DNA of 64,000 nt from Cellulomonas sp. HZM (GCF_000708885.1 NZ_JEOE01000008.1:1-64000), one strand, 5' to 3'; numbered from the stretch's first letter, positions 8,469-17,730 are shown. Notes: generated by a model from the letters alone, not told the origin. Made by a program: numbers and translations.

Positions 8469-8929
8469 CCGCCACCGCGATGCCGGCAGCCATCGACGCC
8501 CTGATCGCCATGCTCAGGGACGTCGCACCGCCCGACGTCACCGTGTGGGACGGGCTGTGGCCCACCGACGCGGCACCGAAGAGGTACCTGATGGTGGGCG
8601 TCTCCGACCCGTCCGACAACGAGCTCATCGACGCCGCCACCGCGACCCAGCCCTGGGGTTCGCTGGGGCACCGTCAGCGCAAGGAGGCGTTCACGCTTCA
8701 CTGCGTCGCGGTCGCGTGGGATGGCGGCAGCGACCTGGCGGCGTGTCGCACCGCCGCAGCGGGGGTGCTCGACATCGCGATCGACACCGTCACCTCCGAC
8801 CCCACGCTCAGAGGCTCCGTGCTGCAGGTCGCGTCCGTCTCCGGCCTCGCGCTGCAGCAGTCGTACGACGACCAGGGCGTGATCGTGAACATCCCGTTCG
8901 ACCTCGAGTGCCAGGCCGTCCTGGCGTGA
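8465..8929 (+). CDS. Tail terminator / tail completion protein (putative)
   Basis: The 154-residue product starts with a GTG overlapping the preceding stop (GTGA). The sequence has the alpha/beta layout of tail terminator proteins: an N-terminal helix (PAAIDALIAMLRDV), a middle strand pair around KEAFTLHCVAVAW, and a C-terminal strand VNIPFDLECQAVL. Such proteins cap the tail tube and join it to the head. The call depends on position before the tube gene as much as on sequence. Confidence 0.7.
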   Translation: MTATAMPAAIDALIAMLRDVAPPDVTVWDGLWPTDAAPKRYLMVGVSDPSDNELIDAATATQPWGSLGHRQRKEAFTLHCVAVAWDGGSDLAACRTAAAGVLDIAIDTVTSDPTLRGSVLQVASVSGLALQQSYDDQGVIVNIPFDLECQAVLA

Positions 8930-8942
8930 AGGAGAGCTCCTG

Positions 8943-9212
8943 ATGGCCAAGATTCGCAACGTGTCCGGGGAGGCGCTGTTCGTCCCGGGCGTCGGGTTCA
9001 GCGGGGCGCTCGTCGGCGCCGACGAGATCGTCGAGGTCCCCGACAACCGCCTCGAGGCGTACATCGCCCAGCCGTGGTGGGAGGACGCGACCCCGGCCGC
9101 GTCGACCCCGGCCGCGTCGCCGCGTCGCCGACAGATCGACCCGCCGGCCGCTGCCGCCGACCCGGCCGCTGCCGCCGACCCGACCACCGCCGAGACCACC
9201 GAGGAGTCCTGA
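8943..9212 (+). CDS. Small phage protein preceding the tail tube gene
   Basis: This 89-residue protein starts with a compact segment (KIRNVSGEALFVPGVGF, then EIVEVPDNRLEAYIAQPWW) that recurs in small actinophage proteins next to the major tail gene. The second half is Ala/Pro/Asp-rich low-complexity sequence made of short tandem repeats at DNA level (two 15-base and two 18-base units between about 9088 and 9185). The function is unknown. AAGGAGA lies before the ATG. Confidence 0.75.
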   Translation: MAKIRNVSGEALFVPGVGFSGALVGADEIVEVPDNRLEAYIAQPWWEDATPAASTPAASPRRRQIDPPAAAADPAAAADPTTAETTEES

Positions 9213-9213
9213 C

Positions 9214-10209
9214 ATGGCGATCGCATCCGGGCTGGGTGCCCACGTCGGCATCGCACCGGAGGTCACGTACGGCGCCTACGTGGCGCCGACGTCCTTCGTG
9301 CAGCCGAACAAGGCGAGCCTGAAGAAGACGAAGAACACCGAGCAGTCTGCGGCGATCGCGTCGGGTCGCCTGCAGGCCGCGGCCGCCGGGCGCCAGCCCA
9401 CGACCGTCGGTGGCAGCGGCTCCCTCGAGCTCGACGTCGCGAACCGGAAGATGGGCCTGCTCGTCCAGGCGCTCATGGGCACCTCGGTCACCCCGACGGT
9501 CCTGACAGCCCCGGCGTACCAGCAGACGCACGTCCTGGCCGACACGTTCGGCAAGTCGCTGTCGATCCAGGTCGGCCTGCCCGACGCGTCCGGTGTCGTG
9601 CGCCCGTACTCGTACACGGGCTGCAAGGTCACCTCGGCGACGTTCGAGATCGACCTGGCCAAGATCCTCGCGGCCACGTTCGAGTTCGACGCCCAGGACG
9701 TGTCCGAGGCGCAGGCGCTCGCCGCGCCGTCGTACCCGGCTGCGGTCAGCCCGTTCGTGGGGACCCAGGCGTCGGTCAAGGTCGGTGTGTTCGGGGCGGA
9801 GGCGGCGGTCGCGGGCGTCACGAAGGCGACGGTGAAGATCGACCGGAACCTCAACACCGACCGCTACTACCTCGGCGGTGGCGGCAAGAAGGCCGAGCCG
9901 ATCGCGAACGCGCCTGTCGGGATCTCCGGGACGGTCAGCGCGGACTTCGTCGACAAGACGGTGTTCGCGGACCGGTTCGTCTCCGACGCCGGGTTCTCCC
10001 TGGTGATCGAGGCGCGGGGTGCCCTGCTCGCAGCACCCGACACCTACGACCTGTTCCGCATCACCCTGCCGGGCTGCTACCTCGACGGTGACACCCCGGT
10101 CCTGGACGGCCCCGACCAGGTCAGCGGCGACTTCCCGTTCACCTGCCTGTTCGACGGCGCGAACACACCGAAGATCGAGATCGTCTCGGCCGACTCCATC
10201 CTGGCCTGA
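9214..10209 (+). CDS. Major tail tube protein
   Basis: This 331-residue protein begins AIASGLGAHVGIAPEVTYG, a typical opening of actinophage tube subunits, and is beta-rich with many small residues. It polymerises into the non-contractile tail tube around the tape measure. Its place between the terminator and the chaperones is canonical. GAGGAG before the ATG and the one-base gap to the previous gene indicate a single late transcript. No immunoglobulin-like decoration domain is obvious at the C-terminus. Confidence 0.88.
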   Translation: MAIASGLGAHVGIAPEVTYGAYVAPTSFVQPNKASLKKTKNTEQSAAIASGRLQAAAAGRQPTTVGGSGSLELDVANRKMGLLVQALMGTSVTPTVLTAPAYQQTHVLADTFGKSLSIQVGLPDASGVVRPYSYTGCKVTSATFEIDLAKILAATFEFDAQDVSEAQALAAPSYPAAVSPFVGTQASVKVGVFGAEAAVAGVTKATVKIDRNLNTDRYYLGGGGKKAEPIANAPVGISGTVSADFVDKTVFADRFVSDAGFSLVIEARGALLAAPDTYDLFRITLPGCYLDGDTPVLDGPDQVSGDFPFTCLFDGANTPKIEIVSADSILA

Positions 10210-10211
10210 CC

Positions 10212-10685
10212 GTGGCCGGCGGCGAGGACTTCGCGGTCCAGGGCCGCGAGGAGCTCGCGCGTCTGGGGACCCGCCTGCGCGCGGTGGCCGACCAGGACGC
10301 GGCCAAGGGCATCCAGAACGCGCTGCGGCGTGAGGTGCGCGAGATCACCAAGTCGACCCGCACGAACATCAAGAAGTCCGCCCTGGCTCGCCTGCCGAGC
10401 CGGGGCGGACTGAACCGGTGGGCCGCCAGCACACCGGGCGCCACCACGACCCTGCACGGGCGCAGCACCGCCGTGAAGATCGCGATGCGCAAGCGGGGGC
10501 ACGACATCGCGGCACTGAACCGGGGCAAGGTCCGCCACCCCCTGTTCGGGCAGCGCACGACCTGGCTCGAGCAGGACATCACCGAGGGCTTCTTCACCGA
10601 CGTCCTCACCGCCGAGGCGCCCGACATCCAACGCCGCATCCTCGCGGCGATCCGCAAGGCCGCCCAGGACGCGGCCAACCTCTGA
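10212..10685 (+). CDS. HK97 gp10-like morphogenesis protein (putative)
   Basis: The 157-residue product is very basic and mostly helical, with a central GHDIAALNRGKVRHPLFGQ segment that resembles HK97 gp10/minor capsid morphogenesis proteins. Those usually lie before the tube gene; here it lies just after it, an order seen in some actinophages. The start is a GTG at 10212, two bases after the previous stop. Its role in head-tail joining is inferred from family resemblance. Confidence 0.6.
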   Translation: MAGGEDFAVQGREELARLGTRLRAVADQDAAKGIQNALRREVREITKSTRTNIKKSALARLPSRGGLNRWAASTPGATTTLHGRSTAVKIAMRKRGHDIAALNRGKVRHPLFGQRTTWLEQDITEGFFTDVLTAEAPDIQRRILAAIRKAAQDAANL

Positions 10686-10708
10686 CCCCCCAAGGAGACC
10701 CCACCCCC

Positions 10709-11068
10709 ATGACGAACATCGAGTTCACCTTCGACGGCGACACGTTCAGCTTCGACCCCGATCACCCGCTGCTGGCCGAGGCGACCGTGATCGAGAAGCA
10801 CATCGGCGAGCCCTACATCCAGTTCACCAAGATGCTCGCCGAGGGGTACACCGCCGCGTACCAGGCGTTCGCCCTGACGGCCGTGAAGCGCAAGCGGCCC
10901 GAGACGAAGTTCGCCGACCTCGACGGGTGGGACCTCGGTCTCCTGATCGACGCCCTCGACGTGGGCCTCGAGGCCGCCGCGTCCGCCGCCGAGCAGGCCG
11001 CGGAGGCCGAGGCGCAGGTCCCTACGCCGGCCGCCGACCAGGCGGCCGACTCGCCCACCTCCGACTGA
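10709..11068 (+). CDS. Tail assembly chaperone, short (G) form
   Basis: The 119-residue acidic protein starts at the ATG at 10709 behind AAGGAGA. It has the chaperone-type layout: N-terminal beta segment (IEFTFDGDTFSFDPDHP), a helical middle, and an Ala/Glu/Gln-rich end. Together with the reading frame that runs past its stop it forms the usual G/GT pair that coats the tape measure protein before tail assembly. Confidence 0.82.
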   Translation: MTNIEFTFDGDTFSFDPDHPLLAEATVIEKHIGEPYIQFTKMLAEGYTAAYQAFALTAVKRKRPETKFADLDGWDLGLLIDALDVGLEAAASAAEQAAEAEAQVPTPAADQAADSPTSD

Positions 11069-11196
11069 CCCACCTGGCGTCGTTCGCCGCCGTCCTGAAC
11101 ATCCGCCCGTGGGAGATCGACCGCCTCGAGCTGGCCGAGTTCATGGCGCTGTGCGAGTACCTCGACGAGATGGAAGAGAGGGCCGGCGGTGAGTAG
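10709..11196 (+). CDS. Tail assembly chaperone, frameshifted (GT) form
   Basis: The -1 frame is open across the end of the G gene and continues to a TAG at 11194-11196. It encodes a recognisable T domain (ASFAAVLNIRPWEIDRLELA and on to EYLDEMEE) that has no start codon of its own near the domain. A programmed -1 frameshift before the TGA at 11066 would fuse it to the G protein, as in lambda and most siphophages. I see no classical X-XXY-YYZ heptamer; the CCC run at 11020-11022 (GTC CCT in the zero frame) is one possible slip site. The tape measure gene starts inside the end of this frame. Confidence 0.72.
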
Positions 11197-13510
11197 CACG
11201 ACGACCACGCTCGAGTTCCTGCTGACCGCGACCGACCGCGCGTCCGAGACGTTCAGGAAGGTCGGGGAGGCATCGGAGAAGACCTCCTCGAAGATGTCGA
11301 AGCTGAAGGCCGCCGGGGCGATCGGCCTGGCCGGTCTGGCGGCTGGCGCGATCAAGTTCGGCAAGGACTCCGTCGACGCGTTCGCCGACGCGCAGGCGTC
11401 CCAGACGCGCCTCGAGGACGCCTACCGCAAGTACCCCGCGCTCGCGGACACGCAGATCTCCAAGCTGCGTGAACTGAACTCGGCGCTGCAGCAGAAGACC
11501 GGCTACGACGACGACGACACCGCGGCCGCTCAGGCCGCTCTCGCGCAGTACAAGCTGTCGGGCGACCAGATCGCCCGGCTGACGCCCCTGCTGCAGGACT
11601 ACGCCGCCAAGACGGGGCGGGATCTGCCGGCCGCGGCGAAGGTCGTCGGCAAGGCGATGCTCGGCCAGGGCAAGGCCCTCAAGGACGTCGGCGTGAACTT
11701 CACCGACACGAAGTCGCTCGCGGGCAACTTCTCCCAGGTGATGATCGAGCTCAACGACAAGGTCGGCGGGTTCGCCGAGAACGGCGTCGACCAGGCCGCG
11801 AAGAAGTCGAAGATCCTGGCGGCCAACTTCGGCGACCTGCAGGAGACGGTCGGCTCCAAGCTGCAGCCCGCGCTGACGAAGGTCACCGAGGCCGGCATCA
11901 AGGTCCTCGACTGGCTGACCAACACCCCCGGCGCGATGCAGGGCGTCGCGATCGGCCTCGGCGTGATGGCGGTCGCGTGGGCCGCGATGACGCTCGCCGC
12001 GTCCCCGTGGCTCGCGATCGGAGCCGGCATCGCCCTGGCCATCGGCGGCGTGATCCTCGTCGTGAAGAACTGGGGCAAGATCGGCCCCTGGCTGTCCGCG
12101 CAGTGGGACAAGGTGTGGGGCGCGATCAAGGGTGCGTTCGAGACCGGCTACAAGGCCGTCAAGGGCGCGCTCGGCAAGGTCGGCGACGTCGTCAAGAAGG
12201 TGTTCTCCTACACCCCGATCGGGCTCATCACGACCCACTTCGGCGCGATCGTCGACTTCTTCAAGGGCATCCCCGGCAAGGCCCGCTCCGCGCTCGCGGC
12301 CTTCGGCGGTGTGATCAAGAAGGTGTTCTCCTACACGCCGGTCGGCCTGGTCGTCACGAACTTCGGCAAGATCGTGACCTTCGTCAAGGGCATCCCGGGC
12401 AAGATCCGCCGCGGGCTGGGTGACCTGAAGGACCTGCTGCTCAACGCGGGCGGCGACGTCATGCGCGGCCTGTACAACGGCATCTCCTCGAAGGTGCAGG
12501 CCGTCGTGGACAAGGTCGCCTCGGTCGCGACCGCGATCAAGGACAAGTTCACCGGGCTGTTCGACATGCACTCCCCGTCGCGCGTCACCCACGGGTGGGG
12601 CAAGAACCTCATCGCCGGCCTAATCAACGGTCTCGACGCGAGCCGTGACAAGGCCCGGTCGGCGATCGAGCGCGTCGTCGACAGGATCAAGTCGACCAAG
12701 GGTCTGCAGGGCGAGTCGGCGCTGCTGAAGTACGTGAGGGCCGAGGCCAAGAAGCTCGACGACGCGTGGAAGCAGTACGACGCCACGGTGGCGAAGTACG
12801 AGAAGGCGAAGGACCGTCTCGCCGGGCTGCGCTCGGACAAGGCGGCGATGGTCTCGAGCGTCAAGGGCGGCATCACCGGGCAGCTCGACCTGAGCAAGGG
12901 CATCACCGCGGCGACCGAGGCGACGTCCACCACGACGACCGACCAGTACGGGTACGAGCACACCACCACGACCAAGGCGAAGCCGGCCAAGGCGACCTTC
13001 GCGTCGGTCGCCGGCACGGTCAGCTCGCTCGCGAAGAAGGCGAAGAAGTTCGCGGGCCTGCTCTCGAAGATGGCCAAGGTCGGCATCCCCGCCGGGCTCG
13101 TGCAGGAGGTCGCGGGCATGGGGATCGAGGAGGGCACCCAGGTCGCCGACGCACTGGCGAACGGGACGGCCGCCGAGGTCAAGGGCCTGCGCAAGTCGTG
13201 GGCGACGCTGCAGAAGTACAGCGGCGATGCCGGCGTCACGGTCGGCGGTCAGGCGTACAACGCGAAGATCGGCAGCGCGAAGACCAAGGCAAAGTCGGCC
13301 AAGGCGAAGGTCAAGAAGGCCCGCAAGATCACCGACGAGGACGCCAAGGCGATCGCGAAGGCGCTCGCCAAGGTGCAGATCAAGAACGAGGTGCACGTGG
13401 CTGCGACCATCGGGGTGGACCGCCGCACGTCCGCGAAGATTGTGCAGACCGGCAACGCCGAGCTCAAGCGCTCCGGGTCCTCCGGCACGATCGCGCCCAG
13501 GGCTGTCTGA
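11189..13510 (+). CDS. Tape measure protein
   Basis: This 773-residue protein sets tail length and is ejected with the DNA. N-terminal residues are helical and charged; a hydrophobic block (about 253-300) could span membrane; two 41-residue repeats follow (about 334-415). The motif FDMHSPSRV near residue 460 is a hallmark of siphophage tape measures. The GTG at 11189 has GAGAGGG six bases upstream and overlaps the chaperone frame. At the usual 1.5 angstrom per residue the length would specify a tail a little over 110 nm, which is inference. No peptidase or transglycosylase domain is evident. Confidence 0.9.
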   Translation: MSSTTTTLEFLLTATDRASETFRKVGEASEKTSSKMSKLKAAGAIGLAGLAAGAIKFGKDSVDAFADAQASQTRLEDAYRKYPALADTQISKLRELNSALQQKTGYDDDDTAAAQAALAQYKLSGDQIARLTPLLQDYAAKTGRDLPAAAKVVGKAMLGQGKALKDVGVNFTDTKSLAGNFSQVMIELNDKVGGFAENGVDQAAKKSKILAANFGDLQETVGSKLQPALTKVTEAGIKVLDWLTNTPGAMQGVAIGLGVMAVAWAAMTLAASPWLAIGAGIALAIGGVILVVKNWGKIGPWLSAQWDKVWGAIKGAFETGYKAVKGALGKVGDVVKKVFSYTPIGLITTHFGAIVDFFKGIPGKARSALAAFGGVIKKVFSYTPVGLVVTNFGKIVTFVKGIPGKIRRGLGDLKDLLLNAGGDVMRGLYNGISSKVQAVVDKVASVATAIKDKFTGLFDMHSPSRVTHGWGKNLIAGLINGLDASRDKARSAIERVVDRIKSTKGLQGESALLKYVRAEAKKLDDAWKQYDATVAKYEKAKDRLAGLRSDKAAMVSSVKGGITGQLDLSKGITAATEATSTTTTDQYGYEHTTTTKAKPAKATFASVAGTVSSLAKKAKKFAGLLSKMAKVGIPAGLVQEVAGMGIEEGTQVADALANGTAAEVKGLRKSWATLQKYSGDAGVTVGGQAYNAKIGSAKTKAKSAKAKVKKARKITDEDAKAIAKALAKVQIKNEVHVAATIGVDRRTSAKIVQTGNAELKRSGSSGTIAPRAV
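12188..12433 (+). repeat. Two 41-residue repeats inside the tape measure gene
   Basis: Repeat one starts at 12188 (VVKKVFSYTPIGL) and repeat two at 12311 (VIKKVFSYTPVGL), 123 bases apart. Both continue with a Thr-x-Phe-Gly turn and a KGIPGK element. The nucleotide copies are close but not identical, so this is an older in-frame duplication. Confidence 0.85.
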
Positions 13511-14334
13511 TGCTGTGGGCGCAGCTCGGGCCGATCGGCTACCTGCAGGACCTTCCCGACGTCGCACCCGTGCAGGTCGCCTCGGACCGCGCTACCAGCG
13601 AGCTGGTCACGCTCGGGGGGCTGCGCTACGTGCAGACCGCTCCCCGCGCCCCACGAACGTGGAGCGTGCCGATGACCTTCCTCTCGCCGGCGCAGGTCGC
13701 GTTCCTGCACGCGTGCGCTCAGGGCGCGGTCCCGGGTGACCTGTACCTGCTGACGTCGGACGCGGCTGCCGCCAACCTGCTGCCGCCGCACCTGGCCGCT
13801 CCGGGCGCGGGCAAGGACACGACGCTCGGCCCGGTCTCGACGTCCCCGACGTCGGGTGTCCCGGTGCCCGGCACCGGGCCGATGATCGGGGTAGCCACCG
13901 CAGCCTCTGCCGGCCCCTGGTCGCCCACCGTGCCGCTGCGCTCCTCCGCGGCGCACTTCCTGTCGTGCTGGGTGCTGTCGGGCACCTCGATGCCGGCAGG
14001 CTCGGTCATCGCCCAGTACCAGGTCGTCACCGGCGGCGGGGCGGTGCTCGCGACAGGCAACATCGTCGCGGCCACGACGGGGACGCTGGTGCGGGCCACA
14101 GCATCGTTCACCACCGGCGCGACGGCGGGTGGGGTCCAGCTGGCCACCGCTGCGACAGCAGGGCGCACGATCACCGCGCTGCGACTCACCGAAGGCACCC
14201 CGTCGGGCACCGAGTGGGCCGCCGGCGCGGGTGCGGCCAAGGTCGTCGTCGACGACCCGGCGCAGACCCTCAACCTCGTCCGGGGCAGCACCGTCCTCTC
14301 GGACTACCAGTGGACACTGCGGGAGGTCGCCTGA
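13510..14334 (+). CDS. Distal tail protein with sugar-binding-like insert
   Basis: The 274-residue protein follows the tape measure with a one-base overlap. The first 75 residues and the last 40 (ending QTLNLVRGSTVLSDYQWTL) look like the two halves of a Dit-type ring subunit. The middle (about 120-230) is a Ser/Thr/Ala-rich beta segment resembling the carbohydrate-binding modules often inserted in distal tail proteins of Gram-positive phages. It would form the hub joining tube and tip and could make first contact with cell-wall sugars. The insert call is by pattern only. Confidence 0.72.
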   Translation: MLWAQLGPIGYLQDLPDVAPVQVASDRATSELVTLGGLRYVQTAPRAPRTWSVPMTFLSPAQVAFLHACAQGAVPGDLYLLTSDAAAANLLPPHLAAPGAGKDTTLGPVSTSPTSGVPVPGTGPMIGVATAASAGPWSPTVPLRSSAAHFLSCWVLSGTSMPAGSVIAQYQVVTGGGAVLATGNIVAATTGTLVRATASFTTGATAGGVQLATAATAGRTITALRLTEGTPSGTEWAAGAGAAKVVVDDPAQTLNLVRGSTVLSDYQWTLREVA

Positions 14335-16523
14335 TGGTCACGCCGCGCACGGTCGCGACGGTCGACGTCGGCGCGGGCGCCGAGGCGCTCGAGCCGCTGT
14401 CGTGGTCGACGAAGCGAGAGCTGACTGGCGGCGCGCTGCCCGGGCAGGTCCGCGCCGCCTCGGGGGTCGCGACGGGCTCGGGGACGATCGAGGTGCGCGA
14501 CCCGAGCACCCGCACCCCGTGGACGTCGAGCAAGATCGCCCCGGGCGGGAAGATCACGATCGACGCGGCCCTCGACGCGCCAGCGCTGGTCCCGCAGGCG
14601 ACGAGCTACCCGGTGGCGCGGATGGTCGCCCGCTCGGTGGGTGCCGACGGCGCTCTGACCGCGAAGCGCGACATCGAGATGGCGGACGACCTGACGTCGT
14701 TGCGCGGGCCTGTCTCGGTGCCACCGTTCATGTACGACACCGGCAACGGCCTGGTGCAGATCGACGCCGCGTGGGTCATCGACCAGGCCGCCCGGGCGGG
14801 CGGCTACTTCGCGACCCCTGCGCCGGTCTCGTCGGCGATCCTGTCCGCGCCGCTGTGCGGGTCGATCCGCCCCGAGGTCGGGACGGTGAACCCCGGCTCG
14901 AACCCGACGCCGGGTTGGGGCACGGACCCGCTCGGTCGCGTCTACACCCCGTCCGGCTCCTACGAGTACACCCCGACCCGGCCGGTCAACGTCGGCGACG
15001 TGCTCTACGCGACGTGGAACTACGTGGGCATCACCGACAGCGGCATCGAGCTGCGCATCTCGGGCACGGTGTACGTCTACGCGTACGCGAACAGCTCGGG
15101 CTTCGTCGGGATCAGCGCGAGCGACGGCTCGAGCGCCACCGGCTCCTACGCGACGTTCGCAGCGTTCACCGACGACCCCACAAGGGTGCAGGTCAAGATC
15201 GAGCGGCTGTCGACCACCCAGACCAGGATCAGCGCTCGCGGCGGGCCGGCCGAGTCGTGGGGCACGCCGCTGACCCTCACGCACGCGTCGATGGGGACGT
15301 TCACGTACGTGCGCACGCGTGGGTGCATCGGCATGCAGCTGACGACCGTCGCGGACGCCGCCCTGTGGCGCCGACCCACCGCCGTGATCGGCTCGTCGGG
15401 GTCGCCGCTGACGGCGCTCGTCGCGCCGACCAAGAGCGACGCGTGGAGCCTCATGCAGCAGGTCGCCGCCTCGACCTTGGGGGCGCTGTGGCTGGACGAG
15501 ACCGGGGTGCTGACCTACCGCGGCCGTGACTACGTGCGCGGCCAGACGTCGGAGGTCTTCACGGGCGCCCCGCTACCTGGCGCCGGTGGCGGGGCGATCG
15601 TTGCCGAGACGACGCTGGTCGACCTGCCGTGGTCGGTCGGCATCGACGATGTGGCGGACCGGGTCGAGCTCACGTACACCCCGCCCGACGTGGTCATGGC
15701 TGCAGCCGGGCAGTACACGACGACGGTGTGGACCTCGAGCGACATCGTCGCCGTCAGCCCGGGCAAGACCTACCAGACGTACATCGACCTCGAGACCGCC
15801 GTTGACGACCTCGCACCCTGGTACCCGGTCTGGGACGCCGGGTATGCGGCGTCCCGCATGTCCAGGTGGGCGGCCTCGACCCAGCGCGACGGTGGCGGCA
15901 CCCAGCCGGCATCGAACGCGCTGACCGTCACCTCGGATCTCGTCACCCCGTCGCGCATCCGGCTGCGGATCACGAACAACACCGGGGGAGTCCTCTACAC
16001 GGCGGGCTCGGACGGCACGAGCCAGATCACGATCCGCGCGACGACGCTCGTCTCCACCGGTGAGCCGGTGACGATCGCGACGGGCAAGTCCGCCGAGACC
16101 GCCATCAACCCACTCGCCGTCGACCTCGGCATGTGGGTACAGGACGACGCCGCGGCCGCCGCGGCACTGTCGTGGCTCAAGACCGCAACCTCCAACCCGT
16201 TGCCGGTGCTCGAGGGTGTCGAGATGGTGCCCGACCTCACCTGCCGTCTCGGAGACGTGCGCATCCTGCGAGACCCGAAGTTCACGAACCTCGTTGCGAA
16301 GGTGCTCGTCGTCGGCGTCGACCTCGCCGCGACTCCCGGGTCGCTGAAGCAGACGCTCACGCTCGCCGTGCTCGACGTCGTCGAGGGCGACATCGCGGCA
16401 CTGCTGCTGCGCGCGGCGGTCGCCACCGAGGCGAACCTCGCTTCCTACATCACCACCAACCTCGGCGCTGGCGCGACCGAGGACCAGCTCGGGACGGATC
16501 TCATCGGAAGGGTGTTGGCATGA
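14334..16523 (+). CDS. Minor tail / tail-tip hub protein
   Basis: This 729-residue protein starts at an ATG overlapping the previous stop (GGGAGG upstream). N- and C-terminal parts (about 1-130 and 370-700) look like a tail hub of the Tal/gpJ type; a beta-rich, Gly/Ser/Tyr-rich domain (about 200-340) is inserted between them and may bind receptor. The C-terminal region with ALWLDETGVLTYRGRDYV resembles siphophage baseplate hub sequences. It probably determines adsorption together with its neighbours. No catalytic cell-wall hydrolase domain is obvious. Confidence 0.75.
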   Translation: MVTPRTVATVDVGAGAEALEPLSWSTKRELTGGALPGQVRAASGVATGSGTIEVRDPSTRTPWTSSKIAPGGKITIDAALDAPALVPQATSYPVARMVARSVGADGALTAKRDIEMADDLTSLRGPVSVPPFMYDTGNGLVQIDAAWVIDQAARAGGYFATPAPVSSAILSAPLCGSIRPEVGTVNPGSNPTPGWGTDPLGRVYTPSGSYEYTPTRPVNVGDVLYATWNYVGITDSGIELRISGTVYVYAYANSSGFVGISASDGSSATGSYATFAAFTDDPTRVQVKIERLSTTQTRISARGGPAESWGTPLTLTHASMGTFTYVRTRGCIGMQLTTVADAALWRRPTAVIGSSGSPLTALVAPTKSDAWSLMQQVAASTLGALWLDETGVLTYRGRDYVRGQTSEVFTGAPLPGAGGGAIVAETTLVDLPWSVGIDDVADRVELTYTPPDVVMAAAGQYTTTVWTSSDIVAVSPGKTYQTYIDLETAVDDLAPWYPVWDAGYAASRMSRWAASTQRDGGGTQPASNALTVTSDLVTPSRIRLRITNNTGGVLYTAGSDGTSQITIRATTLVSTGEPVTIATGKSAETAINPLAVDLGMWVQDDAAAAAALSWLKTATSNPLPVLEGVEMVPDLTCRLGDVRILRDPKFTNLVAKVLVVGVDLAATPGSLKQTLTLAVLDVVEGDIAALLLRAAVATEANLASYITTNLGAGATEDQLGTDLIGRVLA

Positions 16524-16966
16524 GCGACCCCACCACATCGCTGTACCCGGCCCCGGTGTCAACCTCGGATGCCGCAGTCTCGGGCGGCGAGACCAACGTG
16601 GTCCGCTTCTCCAAGCGGGTCCGCGACTGGCTCAACGGGCTCACCCCGAGCGGCGCCACCGTCTTCGACACCGGGGCGGTGGCATGCACGATCGCGGGCG
16701 GCTTCACGGGCAGCCTGAGCGTTCGACGGATCGGCAAGCAGGTGTTCTTGCAGGGGCTCGTGAGCGGGACCTTCGCCGCGAACACCACGACGACCGTCGC
16801 GATCATCCCCAGCGCCTTCCTGCCGACCGGGGTGTGCGCGCTGGCTGTCACACCGTCGAGCGGGGAGCCGGGCTGGGGCTGGGCATCCGGCAGCTCGATC
16901 AGCGTCCGCAAACCCACCGCTGGCAGCACCGGCGTCTACATCACCGCGGCGTGGGTGCAGGCCTGA
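16520..16966 (+). CDS. Small tail-tip protein
   Basis: The 148-residue product begins by overlapping the hub stop (ATGA). After an extended N-terminal segment it is a compact beta-rich domain (about 55-148) of the kind found at the ends of fibres and tips. It is the last gene before a terminator, so it closes the structural operon. A receptor-binding role is plausible from position; I do not recognise a family. Confidence 0.6.
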   Translation: MSDPTTSLYPAPVSTSDAAVSGGETNVVRFSKRVRDWLNGLTPSGATVFDTGAVACTIAGGFTGSLSVRRIGKQVFLQGLVSGTFAANTTTTVAIIPSAFLPTGVCALAVTPSSGEPGWGWASGSSISVRKPTAGSTGVYITAAWVQA

Positions 16967-16994
16967 TCGACCCAGCCCACCGCCAATCTTTCCG

Positions 16995-17021
16995 AGCCCG
17001 CCCACCGTGGCGGGCTTTCTC
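16995..17021 (+). terminator. Rho-independent terminator of the structural operon
   Basis: AGCCCGCC (16995-17002) pairs with GGCGGGCT (17009-17016) around a CACCGT loop and is followed by TTCTC. It lies between the tail-tip gene and the lysis cassette. Confidence 0.82.
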
Positions 17022-17043
17022 ATGCCCCCGAGGAGGCCTCAGC

Positions 17044-17730
17044 ATGGCCGTCAAGACGAACAACGGTTTCCCCCGCCTGTCCGGGCTGGTGAGCCTCAAG
17101 ACGATCAAGGTCCGCAAGCAGACCACCCGTGTCCGCACGGGTGACGCCGGGACGATCCTGGGGTGGGTCGCCCGGCAGATCGACGCCGACGTCGAGCCGT
17201 GCCAGACCCTGTACGGGTGGCGCAGCCCCGCGACGAACACGGCCGCCGGCGGGGTCGGTGACTCCAACCACCTGTCGGGGACCGCGATCGACTACAACGG
17301 CGGCAAGCACCCCTACGAGCGGACCTGGAACAAGACGCACCCGGCCGGGTCGTGGCGCCCGGGCTGGTCGGCCGACGCGGTCAAGGACATCCACGCGATC
17401 CTCGCGGCCGCGTCCGGTGTCGTCGTGTGGGGCAACGACGTCTCGTCCCGGTACGCGGTGGGGTGGCGCGACGCGATGCACTTCGAGGTCCGCGCGTCCG
17501 CCGCGGCGCTCAAGCGCGCGACCGACAAGCTGCGCGGCGGCACCGTGCACGTCACCGCCGACGTCCTGAACGGCCGCGCGAAGCCGTCGACGGCGAAGCC
17601 CGTCAAGGTGCTGTACCGCCGCAAGCGCGGCTTCAAGATCACCTACACCCAGGTGCTCTACCGCGAGGGCCGCCTGTGGCTCAAGACCCGCTACGGCACG
17701 TACTACGCCGCCGAGCACACGAGCTGGTGA
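17044..17730 (+). CDS. Endolysin: M15 peptidase with C-terminal wall-binding domain
   Basis: This 228-residue enzyme should cut peptide links in peptidoglycan at lysis. The zinc-peptidase M15 core shows the first metal ligands in SNHLSGTAIDYNGGKHP (His and Asp, about residues 78-85) and the second histidine in GWRDAMHFEV (about residue 148). The C-terminal 60 residues (from VLNGRAKPST to the final EHTSW) look like an SH3-type wall-binding domain. GAGGAGG precedes the ATG at 17044. No signal peptide is present, so release depends on the holin encoded two genes downstream. A close homologue lies on the chromosome at 25950-26606. Confidence 0.92.
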   Translation: MAVKTNNGFPRLSGLVSLKTIKVRKQTTRVRTGDAGTILGWVARQIDADVEPCQTLYGWRSPATNTAAGGVGDSNHLSGTAIDYNGGKHPYERTWNKTHPAGSWRPGWSADAVKDIHAILAAASGVVVWGNDVSSRYAVGWRDAMHFEVRASAAALKRATDKLRGGTVHVTADVLNGRAKPSTAKPVKVLYRRKRGFKITYTQVLYREGRLWLKTRYGTYYAAEHTSW

